NCBI GenBank assembly: GCA_945906455.1
Contig: CAMDRB010000008.1
Location: 1-36,728, forward strand
Origin: Caenispirillum bisanense
GTDB lineage: Bacteria; Pseudomonadota; Alphaproteobacteria; Rhodospirillales; Rhodospirillaceae
Length of the DNA stretch: 36,728 nt
Direction: 5' to 3'
The notes below the pieces were generated by a model. That model saw only the letters and a list, made by a program, of their open reading frames with translations. It ran no database searches and was not told the DNA's origin. A program made the translations under genes and the position numbers. Numbering within the stretch: position 1 is the stretch's first letter; every line of letters begins with the position of its first letter. Shown here piece by piece: positions 1 through 7,903 of the stretch.

Positions 1-2
1 TC

Positions 3-149
3 CGATCTATCGAGGACCTCAAAGCCGCTATTCACAGATTCCTCGCCGAGATCAACGCCAAGCCAAAACCCTTTACCTGGACCAAAGACCCAAACAAAAT
101 CATCGCCGCAGTCAAACGCGGGCACCAAGTGTTAGATTCGATCCACTAG
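3..149 (+). CDS. IS630-family transposase, C-terminal fragment (cut by window edge)
   Basis: An open frame enters from the left edge and gives 48 residues ending in KRGHQVLDSIH, the C-terminal ending I recognise from IS630-family DDE transposases. The preceding PKPFTWTKDPNKIIAAV stretch is also typical of that tail. The missing part, including most of the DDE catalytic core, lies outside the window. The TAG stop is unusual: its T and A are the TA dinucleotide flanking the element, and its G is host sequence, so the insertion site itself supplies the stop. Whether the full copy is active cannot be judged. Confidence 0.85.
   Translation, partial: RSIEDLKAAIHRFLAEINAKPKPFTWTKDPNKIIAAVKRGHQVLDSIH
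132..146 (+). repeat. IS630 terminal inverted repeat (right end of the left-hand copy)
   Basis: The 15 bases TTAGATTCGATCCAC are the reverse complement, with one mismatch, of GTGGATCAAATCTAA at 36573-36587. Both repeats are bordered on the outside by TA (147-148 here). TA is the target that IS630 elements duplicate, so this marks the outer edge of the element. Confidence 0.85.
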
Positions 150-180
150 CCGTGAAACCTGATCAGTCCGGGAGGTGCCT

Positions 181-843
181 ATGCCTGCCAAGACATCTGC
201 CGCGAAAAGACCCGCAAGCAAGAAAACCCGAGCGGGTCAGGAACCCGGCGTTGCGGCATTGGACCGGATCATCGACGCTAGTTTGGCGGAGGCCGCCGCC
301 GTCGGCTGGCGCCGTCTGACCATGGACGCCGTGGCGGATCGCGCCGGGATAGCGCTCGGCGAAGTTTTACTGCAGGCGCCCGGCAAGACGTATCTCGCCC
401 TCGCCTTTCTCGCTCGTATTGACGCCCGCACCTTGGGACCTGTGAAACGGATCGACCTCGCCGACTCGCCCCGCGATCGGTTATTTGAAATCCTCATGCG
501 CCGCTTCGATGCGCTCAATCAAACTCGCGACGGCGCCAGGGCCGTGGTTGGCGGGGCGGCGCGCGATCCGGCGGCGGCCTTGGCCCTTCTTTGCCGCCTC
601 GATCGTTCGTGTGCCGCCATGCTCGAAGCCGCGGGCATTTCCTCCGGTGGTCTTTTGGGCCTCGTGCGCATCAAAGGTCTGAAACTTGTGGCGGCCTGCG
701 GCCTCTACGCCTGGATGGGCGACGACAGCGCCGATCTTGCCAAAACCATGGCTGCGGTCGATCGCGCCTTAAACCGCGCCGAAAAACTCGCGGGGATGAC
801 GACGTTCCGCAGGACTGCGTCGGCGGAAGATCGGGCAGGCTAG
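181..843 (+). CDS. TetR/COQ9-like transcriptional regulator
   Basis: A 220-residue protein. It has a basic, disordered N-terminus (about 1-28), then a TetR-type helix-turn-helix (about 30-75) in which TMDAVADRAGIALGEV is the DNA-binding core. The helical C-terminal domain, with RDRLFEILMRRFDAL and a terminal DLAKTMAAVDRALNRAE helix, resembles the COQ9-like TetR proteins of alphaproteobacteria. The ligand is unknown. I chose ATG 181 over in-frame GTG 175 because GGAGG at 171-175 lies five bases upstream of it. The gene begins about 30 bp from the IS630 end, so the IS has probably cut off or replaced its original upstream region. It converges on the histidine kinase gene with only 14 bp between stops. 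Confidence 0.8.
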   Translation: MPAKTSAAKRPASKKTRAGQEPGVAALDRIIDASLAEAAAVGWRRLTMDAVADRAGIALGEVLLQAPGKTYLALAFLARIDARTLGPVKRIDLADSPRDRLFEILMRRFDALNQTRDGARAVVGGAARDPAAALALLCRLDRSCAAMLEAAGISSGGLLGLVRIKGLKLVAACGLYAWMGDDSADLAKTMAAVDRALNRAEKLAGMTTFRRTASAEDRAG

Positions 844-857
844 AGCAACATTGGTAT

Positions 858-2279
858 TCACAGAGGAATTCGCAAACTCGCCCGCAGGCCGCCGGCCGGA
901 CTCTCCTCCAATGCGATTTCGCCGCCCATACCGTGAACGATATCGCGCGCGATCGTGAGCCCGAGGCCGATTCCGCCGGTCCTGGGATTGCGCGACGGCT
1001 CAAGGCGGTGGAAGGCACGAAAAGCCTCGTCGCGCTTTTCGGGCGCGATCCCCGGGCCATCGTCATCGATGTGGATATGCAGATGGCCGCCGGTTCGCGA
1101 CGCAACCACGGCGACATTCTTGCCATAACGCGCCGCGTTGGCGATGAGGTTGCCCAGGCAGCGCTCGAAGGCGATCGGCTTCATGGCTGCCCGCGCCGGT
1201 AGTTCCGTCATATTGAGCGCGACAGCCGCGCCCTCGCGGCGGAACCTTCCGGTGATGCTTTCAAGAAGCCCGGCGATATCCGTGGGCGTCGCTTCCTCGG
1301 TCCCGTCGCCGCGGGCAAAGGCGAGGTAGGATTCAAGCATTCGCTCCATTTCGCTAAGGTCCTCGCCCAAGGCTAAAACGTCTTCCGCCGTGGGATTGGA
1401 CATCATGGCGAGATGTAGCTTCATCCGCGTCAACGGTGTGCGCAGATCATGCGAAACGCCGGCCAGCATGTCGGTGCGCTGCGCGATTTGCCTTCGAATC
1501 CGCTCGCGCATGATGTTGAAGGCGCGCGCTGCTTGGCGCACTTCAAAGGCGCCTTCGGCGGGAAAATCGGGCACGTCGCGTCCCTTGCCGAAGGAGTCGG
1601 CGGCCTGGGCCAGGCGGCGCACAGCGCGGACCTGGCCGCGCAAATAGGCCGTGGCCAAGCCGAAGAGCAGCAGCGATGATCCGGCCATCCAGATGACAAA
1701 GACGAAGGTGCTGTTGCTAGAAATGCGCCCGCGCGGCACCAGAACCTGAAGGACGCCGTCCGGCGTTTGCACCTTAATCGTCACCAGGCGATCGTTGCGA
1801 AAGCGTAACGTGTCGATCGTGAAGGGGCGGCGCAGCGATTGCCAAAGCGCCTCTTCCACAACATCGGTGGCATCGCTGGGCTCATCGATAACTCGAGGTC
1901 CCGGTGTCAGCGTGGCGTTCTCGGCCAGCGTTACGTCCAGGCCCAGCGTATGTTTGGCATTCGCCGCGAGCCATGCACGCTGCTCCGGTGCCCGAAAGTC
2001 TTGCAGGAAGAGCTGGGCGGCGGCGATGTCTCCGGCGAGGTCGAGAGCCATACGCCGCTGCACCGCATCCCAGTGATTGTCATAAAAGACGTAGGTCGAG
2101 ATGAGCTGTACCAGGAGCATCGGCACAACGATCGTCAGGCTCGCGCGCGCCATCAAGGTACGCGGCATGACCTTGTCGAGCGCGCCCGGCTCGAGCCACT
2201 GGAGCAATCCTGCCGGCGCGAGGGGCACGCTGCCAGGACTCTCGGGCGCAGGCATCTGTTTGTCGGCAGAGCCGCCCAC
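858..2279 (-). CDS. Sensor histidine kinase, EnvZ/OmpR type
   Basis: A 473-residue membrane sensor kinase paired with the response regulator just upstream. Two membrane segments (about 45-65 and 191-213) enclose a periplasmic sensor region of about 125 residues. A HAMP-like linker follows (about 212-265), then the H-box GVSHDLRTPLTRMKLH with phospho-acceptor His277. The N-box NLIANAARYG and the G-boxes DDDGPGIAP and GGIGLGLTIAR complete the ATP-binding domain, so the kinase looks intact. The start is GTG, four bases after the regulator's TAG, which implies co-transcription and probably coupled translation. The stimulus cannot be read from the sequence. The order MarR-response regulator-kinase extends the petP-petR arrangement known from Rhodobacter. 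Confidence 0.92.
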   Translation of the reverse strand: MGGSADKQMPAPESPGSVPLAPAGLLQWLEPGALDKVMPRTLMARASLTIVVPMLLVQLISTYVFYDNHWDAVQRRMALDLAGDIAAAQLFLQDFRAPEQRAWLAANAKHTLGLDVTLAENATLTPGPRVIDEPSDATDVVEEALWQSLRRPFTIDTLRFRNDRLVTIKVQTPDGVLQVLVPRGRISSNSTFVFVIWMAGSSLLLFGLATAYLRGQVRAVRRLAQAADSFGKGRDVPDFPAEGAFEVRQAARAFNIMRERIRRQIAQRTDMLAGVSHDLRTPLTRMKLHLAMMSNPTAEDVLALGEDLSEMERMLESYLAFARGDGTEEATPTDIAGLLESITGRFRREGAAVALNMTELPARAAMKPIAFERCLGNLIANAARYGKNVAVVASRTGGHLHIHIDDDGPGIAPEKRDEAFRAFHRLEPSRNPRTGGIGLGLTIARDIVHGMGGEIALEESPAGGLRASLRIPL

Positions 2280-2283
2280 GGCG

Positions 2284-3006
2284 CTAGGGGTCCGTGCGCA
2301 GCATGTAGCCCGTGCCGCGCACGGTCTGCAGATAACGGGGCTGGCGCGCGTCGGGTTCCAGCTTGCGGCGCAGGCGCGTGATCTGCACGTCGATAGTCCG
2401 CGGATTGCCGTCGCTGCCGCCGGTTCCCGATAGCGCCGCCCGCTCCACCGGTTTGCCGGCGCGTTGGGCCAGAACCTTGAGAAGTTCAGCCTCGCCGACG
2501 GTCAAATGAACCGGCGTTCCGCCGCGCGTGAGTCGCTGGCGCGCCACGTCATAGCGGCATTCGCCTAAGCGCAGTTCCGATTTGGGCGGAACGTCCACCG
2601 GCGGCGCGCGGCGCAGGATTGAGCCGATGCGCAGCACCAGCTCCTTGGGCTCGAACGGCTTGGCCATGTAATCGTCGACACCTTGCTCGAGGCCGTGAAT
2701 CCGGTGGGCCGACTCCCCCATGGCCGTCAACATCAGGATCGGCACGACACTGCTGTTGCGGATGTGGCGCGTCAATGCGAGTCCGTCTTCGCCGGGCATC
2801 ATCACGTCGACCACGATAAGATCAAACTGCAGCGTGGCCATATGCCGGCGCGCTTCAGCGGCGTCGGCCGCCGCCGTAACCATATACCCGTGTTCGCCGA
2901 GGAACTTTTTCAGGAGATTCCGCAGCCGCGTATCGTCGTCCACCACCAGGATGTGGGGCGGGTAGGCCATCGGCGGGTCGGCGGCTGTGCTTCGCATTGC
3001 GACCAT
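2284..3006 (-). CDS. petR: OmpR-family response regulator (PetR-like)
   Basis: A 240-residue two-component response regulator. The receiver domain (about 17-130) has the acidic pocket VVDDD, phospho-acceptor Asp67 in VVDVMMPGEDG, the LTA switch Thr94 and Lys116 in AKPFEP. A winged-helix output domain (about 142-236) ends RTIDVQITRLRRKLE...LQTVRGTGYML, the OmpR/PhoB DNA-binding signature. It follows a MarR-type gene by 56 bp and precedes its kinase by 4 bp. The symbol rests on this pairing, since Rhodobacter capsulatus petP-petR encode a MarR-like and an OmpR-like protein. No clear ribosome site was found at the first ATG, and starts at 2997 or 2967 are also possible. Confidence 0.85.
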   Translation of the reverse strand: MVAMRSTAADPPMAYPPHILVVDDDTRLRNLLKKFLGEHGYMVTAAADAAEARRHMATLQFDLIVVDVMMPGEDGLALTRHIRNSSVVPILMLTAMGESAHRIHGLEQGVDDYMAKPFEPKELVLRIGSILRRAPPVDVPPKSELRLGECRYDVARQRLTRGGTPVHLTVGEAELLKVLAQRAGKPVERAALSGTGGSDGNPRTIDVQITRLRRKLEPDARQPRYLQTVRGTGYMLRTDP

Positions 3007-3062
3007 TGTAGCGGATTCCGACCCATATTGTCGGGGTTCACCGTCGCCCCGGGAGCTACTGC

Positions 3063-3572
3063 CTACGAAGATTCGAAATGTCGGCGCGATTCCGGGTTCA
3101 TGGCGCCCAGCATGACCTTTCGGAACCCCGCGACGGCTTCGGCGCCGGCCTCTCGAAAGGCGGCGGTGAGCCGGGCGCGTTGCTCGGAGGTCAGGTCCTG
3201 CTCAAGGGCGCGGCCCTTGTCGGTCAGGTACAGAAGTCGCTGACGGCGGTCGTTGGCGCCGGTTTTTTGCCGGACATACTCTTCCCGTACCAATTGGCCG
3301 AGGACGCGCGCGAGGCTCTGTTTGGTGATGCTTAGAATCGCGAGCAGCGCACTGACCGTGATTCCGGGATGGCGCCCGACGAAATAGACTACCCGATGAT
3401 GGGCCCGCCCGAAATGCTCCTTGGCGAGGATGGCATCGCCGCGTGCGGTAAAATCGCGGTAGGCAAAGAACATCAATTCGATGGCCTCGCGGAGATCCTC
3501 GTCGCTTAGGGCCCGCGGGTTGACGATGGTTATCGGCTTGGCCATGGTAGCCGGTCTCCGCTTGGGCGGCAT
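3063..3572 (-). CDS. petP: MarR-family transcriptional regulator (PetP-like)
   Basis: A 169-residue winged-helix regulator. The wHTH (about 55-125) contains the conserved GITVSALLAILSITKQSLARVLGQL recognition-helix region, with a DRRQRLLYLTDKG wing. The LMFFAYRDFTARGDAILAKE and FGRAHHRVVYFV segments match what I recall of the alphaproteobacterial PetP family. It is the first gene of an apparent petP-petR-kinase operon and is divergent from the aminotransferase gene. The AT-rich 131-bp gap between them carries repeated TTACGAA elements that may be its operator. The ligand is unknown. ATG at 3543 (MAKPITIVN) is an alternative start. Confidence 0.88.
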   Translation of the reverse strand: MPPKRRPATMAKPITIVNPRALSDEDLREAIELMFFAYRDFTARGDAILAKEHFGRAHHRVVYFVGRHPGITVSALLAILSITKQSLARVLGQLVREEYVRQKTGANDRRQRLLYLTDKGRALEQDLTSEQRARLTAAFREAGAEAVAGFRKVMLGAMNPESRRHFESS

Positions 3573-3587
3573 AGAACCCGAAGATAA

Positions 3588-3660
3588 TAATACGTCAGTA
3601 TACTTGACTTAATTCTATAAGAATGTTACGAATAACGTACACATTACGAAATAATATAAC
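3588..3660. promoter_or_regulatory. Divergent promoter/operator region between petP and ilvE
   Basis: This stretch is strikingly AT-rich against its GC-rich surroundings. It holds two direct copies of TTACGAA (3626-3632 and 3644-3650), 18 bp apart. Each lies in a short imperfect dyad (GTTACGAATAAC and ATTACGAAATAAT). TTGACT at 3604-3609 and TAATAT at 3652-3657 are candidate rightward promoter elements but are not correctly spaced with each other. The dyads suit a dimeric winged-helix regulator such as the adjacent PetP-like protein; that assignment is inference. Confidence 0.45.
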
Positions 3661-3703
3661 AATCGGAGCGTGGCCAGGTTAGCGGTGCGCAAAGGAGGGT
3701 CTC

Positions 3704-4606
3704 ATGACCAAGCCCCAGAGTTTCGAAGATCGCGACGGCTTTATCTGGCTCAACGGGGCGCTTGTGCCGTGGCGCAAGGCCCAGGTCCATGTTCTCACCC
3801 ACGCCCTGCACTATGCCTCCAGCGTGTTCGAGGGCGAACGCGCTTATGGCGGCAAGGTCTTCAAGCTGGAAGAGCACACCGACCGGCTGTTCGAGTCCGC
3901 CCGGATGCTTGACATGAAGATTCCGTTCACTCCGGCCGAGATCAATGCCGCGCACGCCGAGGTTCTGAAGGCCAACAACATAACCGATGGCTACCTTCGT
4001 CCCGTGGCCTGGCGCGGAAGCGAGCAGATGGGCGTCACCGCGCAGAATGCCAAGATCAATGTCGCCATCGCCTGCTGGGTTTGGCCGTCTTACTTCACGC
4101 TTGAGGCGCGGCTGAAGGGCATACGGCTGCAGATGGCCGAATGGCGCCGTCCCTCGCCGAGCTGCGCGCCGGTAAGGGCCAAGGCTTCGGGCCTCTATAT
4201 GATCTGCACCTTGAGCAAACACACCGCGGAGCGCGCGGGCTTTGACGACGCATTGATGTTGGACTATCGCGGCCAGGTGGCGGAGGCGACCGGCGCCAAC
4301 GTGTTTTTTGTCATCGGCGGCGAGATTCATACGCCGCTTCCCGATTGTTTCCTCGACGGCATCACCCGCCGCACGGTCATCGATCTCGCTAAGAAGCGCG
4401 GCTACAAGGTTATTGAACGCGCGATCATGCCCGAGGAATTGAGCAAGGCGCAGGAGTGTTTTCTCACCGGCACCGCTGCCGAAGTTACGCCCGTGCGGGA
4501 GATCGGACCTTACAATTTCACACCCGGTGAGGTCTGCCGCGCGCTCATGGCCGACTTCGACGCATTGGTGGGGCGGAGCACGCCGGCCAAGTCCAGCGCT
4601 GCGTAG
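3704..4606 (+). CDS. ilvE: Branched-chain amino acid aminotransferase
   Basis: A 300-residue fold-type IV PLP enzyme. It transfers the amino group between glutamate and the keto acids of leucine, isoleucine and valine in the cytoplasm. The N-terminal signature HALHYASSVFEGERAY (about 33-48), the PLP lysine in VRAKASGLY (Lys160) and the distal EATGANVFFV and TGTAAEVTPV motifs are all present at normal spacing and length. ATG 3704 is preceded by AGGAGG, giving a strong start. The gene is divergent from petP and converges on moaE, with a 10-bp gap between stops. A D-amino acid transaminase is less likely given the BCAT-type N-terminus. Confidence 0.95.
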   Translation: MTKPQSFEDRDGFIWLNGALVPWRKAQVHVLTHALHYASSVFEGERAYGGKVFKLEEHTDRLFESARMLDMKIPFTPAEINAAHAEVLKANNITDGYLRPVAWRGSEQMGVTAQNAKINVAIACWVWPSYFTLEARLKGIRLQMAEWRRPSPSCAPVRAKASGLYMICTLSKHTAERAGFDDALMLDYRGQVAEATGANVFFVIGGEIHTPLPDCFLDGITRRTVIDLAKKRGYKVIERAIMPEELSKAQECFLTGTAAEVTPVREIGPYNFTPGEVCRALMADFDALVGRSTPAKSSAA

Positions 4607-4616
4607 GCCGCGATCG

Positions 4617-5087
4617 CTAGCGCTTCCACTTCGCGGCCTGGTCTTCATCGGCTTCGCGCGCTTCCACCCAACACGCGCCGGTTTCGGTGGCTTCCTTTTT
4701 CCAAAACGGCGCCCGCGTTTTTAGCCAGTCCATCAGGAATGCACAGGCGGCGAAAGCGTCGCCGCGATGGGTTGCCGCGACTGCCGCGAGAACAATCGCC
4801 TCACCGGGCACGAGCGATCCAATGCGGTGGATCACAAGCGCATCATCCAAGGGCCAGCGTCCTGAGGCCTCCTTCACCAGCTCGGCAAGTTGGCTTTCAG
4901 CCATGCCCGGGTAATGTTCGAGGGTCATCGCCGTGACGACCTCACCATCGTTCCGCGACTCCCCGCGAAAATCGCGCATCTGGCCGATGAAGGTGGCGAT
5001 GCCGCCGGATGTGGGATTTCGAGTGCAAAAGCCGTTGATCTCGGCGCCCGGGTCGAAAGCCTCGCGCTGCACACGAATCGTGGCCAC
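4617..5087 (-). CDS. moaE: Molybdopterin synthase catalytic subunit
   Basis: A 156-residue MoaE. With MoaD it converts cyclic pyranopterin monophosphate to molybdopterin by inserting two sulfurs. The family core is visible: GGIATFIGQMRDF, LEHYPGM, HRIGSLVPGE, THRGDAF, and WLKTRAPFWKKE carrying the equivalents of the two E. coli active-site lysines (Lys123 and Lys130 here). The start is GTG at 5087. Its Shine-Dalgarno GGAGGG sits inside the end of moaD, so the two are probably translated in a coupled way. It is last in the leftward uvrC-pgsA-moaD-moaE cluster. Confidence 0.95.
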   Translation of the reverse strand: MATIRVQREAFDPGAEINGFCTRNPTSGGIATFIGQMRDFRGESRNDGEVVTAMTLEHYPGMAESQLAELVKEASGRWPLDDALVIHRIGSLVPGEAIVLAAVAATHRGDAFAACAFLMDWLKTRAPFWKKEATETGACWVEAREADEDQAAKWKR

Positions 5088-5092
5088 GGATA

Positions 5093-5359
5093 CTACCCTC
5101 CCGTGACCGGCGGAAAGAACGCGACTTCCCGTGCGTCGCCGAGCTTGGATGACAATGGTGCGTGCACCTGATCCACCGCCGCCTTAATGAGCTTGCGGTC
5201 GGCGAAGGCCGCGGCGTGACCGGGACTCCGTCCCGCCAGCCAGTCGATCAGGTCCGAAACCGTCGCCACGGAGGCCGGTGGACTTACGGCTTCAGCGCCC
5301 AAGCCAACTTTTTCCTTCACCCAGGCGAAGTACAACACCGTGAGAGAAGCGGCGGGCAT
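5093..5359 (-). CDS. moaD: Molybdopterin synthase sulfur carrier subunit
   Basis: An 88-residue ubiquitin-like protein ending PPVTGG. The terminal Gly-Gly becomes a thiocarboxylate that donates sulfur to molybdopterin in complex with MoaE. The N-terminal strand LTVLYFAWVKEKVG and the EVAFFPPVTGG tail are typical, and the length matches MoaD. Its ATG directly abuts the pgsA stop codon (TAGATG, no gap), and moaE follows five bases after its own stop. The codons for the two essential glycines, GGA GGG, also form the ribosome-binding site of moaE. Confidence 0.95.
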   Translation of the reverse strand: MPAASLTVLYFAWVKEKVGLGAEAVSPPASVATVSDLIDWLAGRSPGHAAAFADRKLIKAAVDQVHAPLSSKLGDAREVAFFPPVTGG

Positions 5360-5932
5360 CTAGGGTCCGGGCGCCGGCGGATTGACCGCCATGTAGCGCA
5401 GCCCGGATTTGAGGTAGTCGTAACCCGTGATCAAAGTGATACCGGCGGCGATCCAAATGCCAATCTCGCCAATCAGCTCCGCCGGAATCCAGATCGGCGA
5501 GGCCGACCCGACGATGAGGAAGCCAAGCGCCACCATCTGGACGGTGGTTTTGGCCTTGGCCAGCTTTGTGACCGGGACGCTGACGTGCAGCTCGGCCAGG
5601 AATTCGCGCAAGCCTGATACCATGATTTCGCGCAACAGAATCACCAGTGCGGGCAGGTACGACCACGGCCCGACGCGATCGAAGGCGACGATCAGCAGCA
5701 GCACCGAAGCAACCAGCAGTTTGTCGGCGATCGGATCGAGAAACCGCCCGAACGACGAAACTTGATTCGCCCGGCGCGCGAGATAGCCATCGAAGAAATC
5801 CGTGACGCCGGCAATCGTAAACAGCGCGCAGGCCGTCCAACGCATGGCATGGCTGTCGAAGAAAAACGTCGCCACTACCACCGGGATGATGACGATTCGC
5901 GATAGCGTCAGAATATTCGGCAGGGTCAGCAC
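5360..5932 (-). CDS. pgsA: CDP-diacylglycerol-glycerol-3-phosphate 3-phosphatidyltransferase
   Basis: A 190-residue integral membrane enzyme making phosphatidylglycerol phosphate from CDP-diacylglycerol and glycerol-3-phosphate, the first step to phosphatidylglycerol and cardiolipin. The CDP-alcohol phosphotransferase motif is complete: Asp45, Asp48-Gly49, Ala52-Arg53, Gly62, Asp66 and Asp70, with exact family spacing. Several hydrophobic helices surround it, and LPNILTLSRIVIIP is the usual PgsA beginning. It lies 27 bp downstream of uvrC, a pairing common in Proteobacteria, and immediately before moaD. Confidence 0.95.
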   Translation of the reverse strand: MLTLPNILTLSRIVIIPVVVATFFFDSHAMRWTACALFTIAGVTDFFDGYLARRANQVSSFGRFLDPIADKLLVASVLLLIVAFDRVGPWSYLPALVILLREIMVSGLREFLAELHVSVPVTKLAKAKTTVQMVALGFLIVGSASPIWIPAELIGEIGIWIAAGITLITGYDYLKSGLRYMAVNPPAPGP

Positions 5933-5959
5933 GCAGGATCCTCCCAGGGAGGGGGGATG

Positions 5960-7879
5960 TTAGCCTTCCGGGTGGAAGTGTTCATAGATTTTTTTCGCCG
6001 TCGCCGCGTTTATACCGGGAACCGCCGAAAGATCCTGGAGGCCAGCCGCGGCGACGTCCTTTGCTGAGCCGAAATGCCGCAATAGTGCCTTCTTGCGCGC
6101 ACCGCCGATGCCCGCAACCTCATCCAGCAACGATTGACCGATGGCCTTCGAGCGCTTGGCCCGGTGGGCGGTAATGGCGAAACGGTGGGCCTCGTCCCGG
6201 AGGCGCTGCAGGAAATAGAGCACGGGGTGATTGGGCGGCAGCGTAAAGGCGGTGCGCCCCGGCATGAAAAACTGCTCGCGTCCGGCGTTGCGGTCGGGCC
6301 CCTTGGCGATGGCGGCGACGCTGAGATCGCCGATGCCAAGTTCAGCAAACACCTTCAGCCCGGCATTGAGTTGCCCCTGGCCGCCATCGAGCAATACCAG
6401 GTCGGGCCACTGGCCGAGTTTGCGCTCGGGGTCCTCCTTCTGCGCGCGCGCGAATCGGCGCGTCAGCACCTCGCGCATGGCGCCGTAGTCATCGCCGGGG
6501 GCGAGATCCGTGGTCTTGATATTGAATTTGCGATAAGCGTTCTTGGCGGCCCCGGTGGGACCGGCAACGATCATGGCGCCGACCATATGCGCGCCAGAAA
6601 TATGTGAATTGTCGTAGACCTCGATGCGCTCCGGTGTTGCGGCCAGCGCAAAAACCTCGGCCACACCCTCCAGCAATTTGCGTTGAGCGGTGTTTTCCGC
6701 CATGCGCCGCGATAGCGCTTCGCGCGCATTGGTCGCGGCGTGATCAATCAACTTGCGTCGGCCGCCGCGCTGCGGCACGGAAATGCACACGGCGCGTCCA
6801 GCCTTGAGGCTGAGGGCTTCGGCAAGGATGTCGAGACTGGGCGGCACGACGTTGAGAAGAATCTCGCGCGGGGGCGCGAACGAGTCGTAGAACTGCCCGA
6901 TGAAGGCTTCGAGGATTTCGCCGTCCTGGTCGTCGATGGCATGGGAGGGGAAATAGGCGCGATTGCCGAAATTCTGGCCGCCGCGAAAAAAGAATACCTG
7001 CACGCAAGACTGTACGCCGGCGCGGTGAAGCGCGATGACGTCGGCTTCGCCTAGGCTCCTGACATTGATATCCTGATGGGCCTGCACCGCTGTCATGGCC
7101 CGAATGCGATCGCGGAAGCTGGCGGCGGCCTCGAACTGCAACGCGCCGCTGGCTGCGTCCATGCGCCGCGCTAGCTCGGTCTGGACCGCACGGCTGTCGC
7201 CGGTTAGGAACGCGCGAGCCTCGCGTACCAACTCGGCGTAATCGTCGTCGGCGATGCGTCCAACGCAAGGCGCGGAGCAGCGTTTGATCTGGAAAAGCAG
7301 GCAAGGGCGCGTGCGGTTGGAAAAAACCGCGTCAGCACAGCTGCGCAATAAGAAAACTTTTTGCAGGGTAGCGAGTGTGCCATTCACGGCTCCGGCCGAA
7401 GCGAAGGGCCCGAAATACTCGTTGCCCTTCGTCCGCGCGCCGCGGTGCTTGAGAATGCGCGGATAGGCGTGGCCGCCTGCGATCATGATGTACGGGAAGG
7501 ACTTATCGTCACGCAGTAAAATATTGTAACGCGGCTTGAGCTGCTTGATGAGGTTGCTCTCCAGGAGCAACGCCTCGGCTTCGGTGTGGGTGGTGATCAC
7601 TTCGCAGACATGGGTATCGAAGACCATGCGCTGCAACCGCTCGGGCATTCGCTCGACGTGGAGGTACGAGCTCACCCGCTTCTTCAAGTTCTTGGCTTTG
7701 CCGACGTAAAGCACGTCGCCGGCGGCATTGCTCATCCGATAAACGCCGGGCTTCTGCGGAAAATTTCTTACAAACCCGGCAAGAATCGTGAGGCCGGCCC
7801 GCTCGGGTGTCTCTGGGCTGTCCATGGCCGTGGACCCTGACGGCTTAGGCGGAACGGCAGGCGGCGGATCGGCGATCAT
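5960..7879 (-). CDS. uvrC: Excinuclease ABC subunit C
   Basis: UvrC, about 639 residues, makes the dual incisions of nucleotide excision repair with UvrB. Visible domains in order: GIY-YIG nuclease (PGVYRMSNAAGDVLYVGKAK), a Cys-containing segment (CLLFQIKRCSAPCVG), a UVR motif region (about 200-240), the RNase H-like nuclease (EVYDNSHISG and LVLLDGGQGQLN carry acidic active-site residues) and a helix-hairpin-helix end (VAGIGGARKKALLRHFGSAKDV...VPGINAATAKKIYEHF). An in-frame TTG at 7903 would add eight residues and ATG 7825 is also possible; I prefer ATG 7879. It leads the uvrC-pgsA-moaD-moaE run. Confidence 0.95.
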   Translation of the reverse strand: MIADPPPAVPPKPSGSTAMDSPETPERAGLTILAGFVRNFPQKPGVYRMSNAAGDVLYVGKAKNLKKRVSSYLHVERMPERLQRMVFDTHVCEVITTHTEAEALLLESNLIKQLKPRYNILLRDDKSFPYIMIAGGHAYPRILKHRGARTKGNEYFGPFASAGAVNGTLATLQKVFLLRSCADAVFSNRTRPCLLFQIKRCSAPCVGRIADDDYAELVREARAFLTGDSRAVQTELARRMDAASGALQFEAAASFRDRIRAMTAVQAHQDINVRSLGEADVIALHRAGVQSCVQVFFFRGGQNFGNRAYFPSHAIDDQDGEILEAFIGQFYDSFAPPREILLNVVPPSLDILAEALSLKAGRAVCISVPQRGGRRKLIDHAATNAREALSRRMAENTAQRKLLEGVAEVFALAATPERIEVYDNSHISGAHMVGAMIVAGPTGAAKNAYRKFNIKTTDLAPGDDYGAMREVLTRRFARAQKEDPERKLGQWPDLVLLDGGQGQLNAGLKVFAELGIGDLSVAAIAKGPDRNAGREQFFMPGRTAFTLPPNHPVLYFLQRLRDEAHRFAITAHRAKRSKAIGQSLLDEVAGIGGARKKALLRHFGSAKDVAAAGLQDLSAVPGINAATAKKIYEHFHPEG

Positions 7880-7903
7880 TACCCTATGTGGAACCTTTGC
7901 CAA

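Noticed and set aside
3644-4648. A 334-codon open frame on the minus strand opposite ilvE
   Set aside because: It is antisense to an intact, clearly homologous aminotransferase and its product has no recognisable features; long antisense frames are common in GC-rich DNA.
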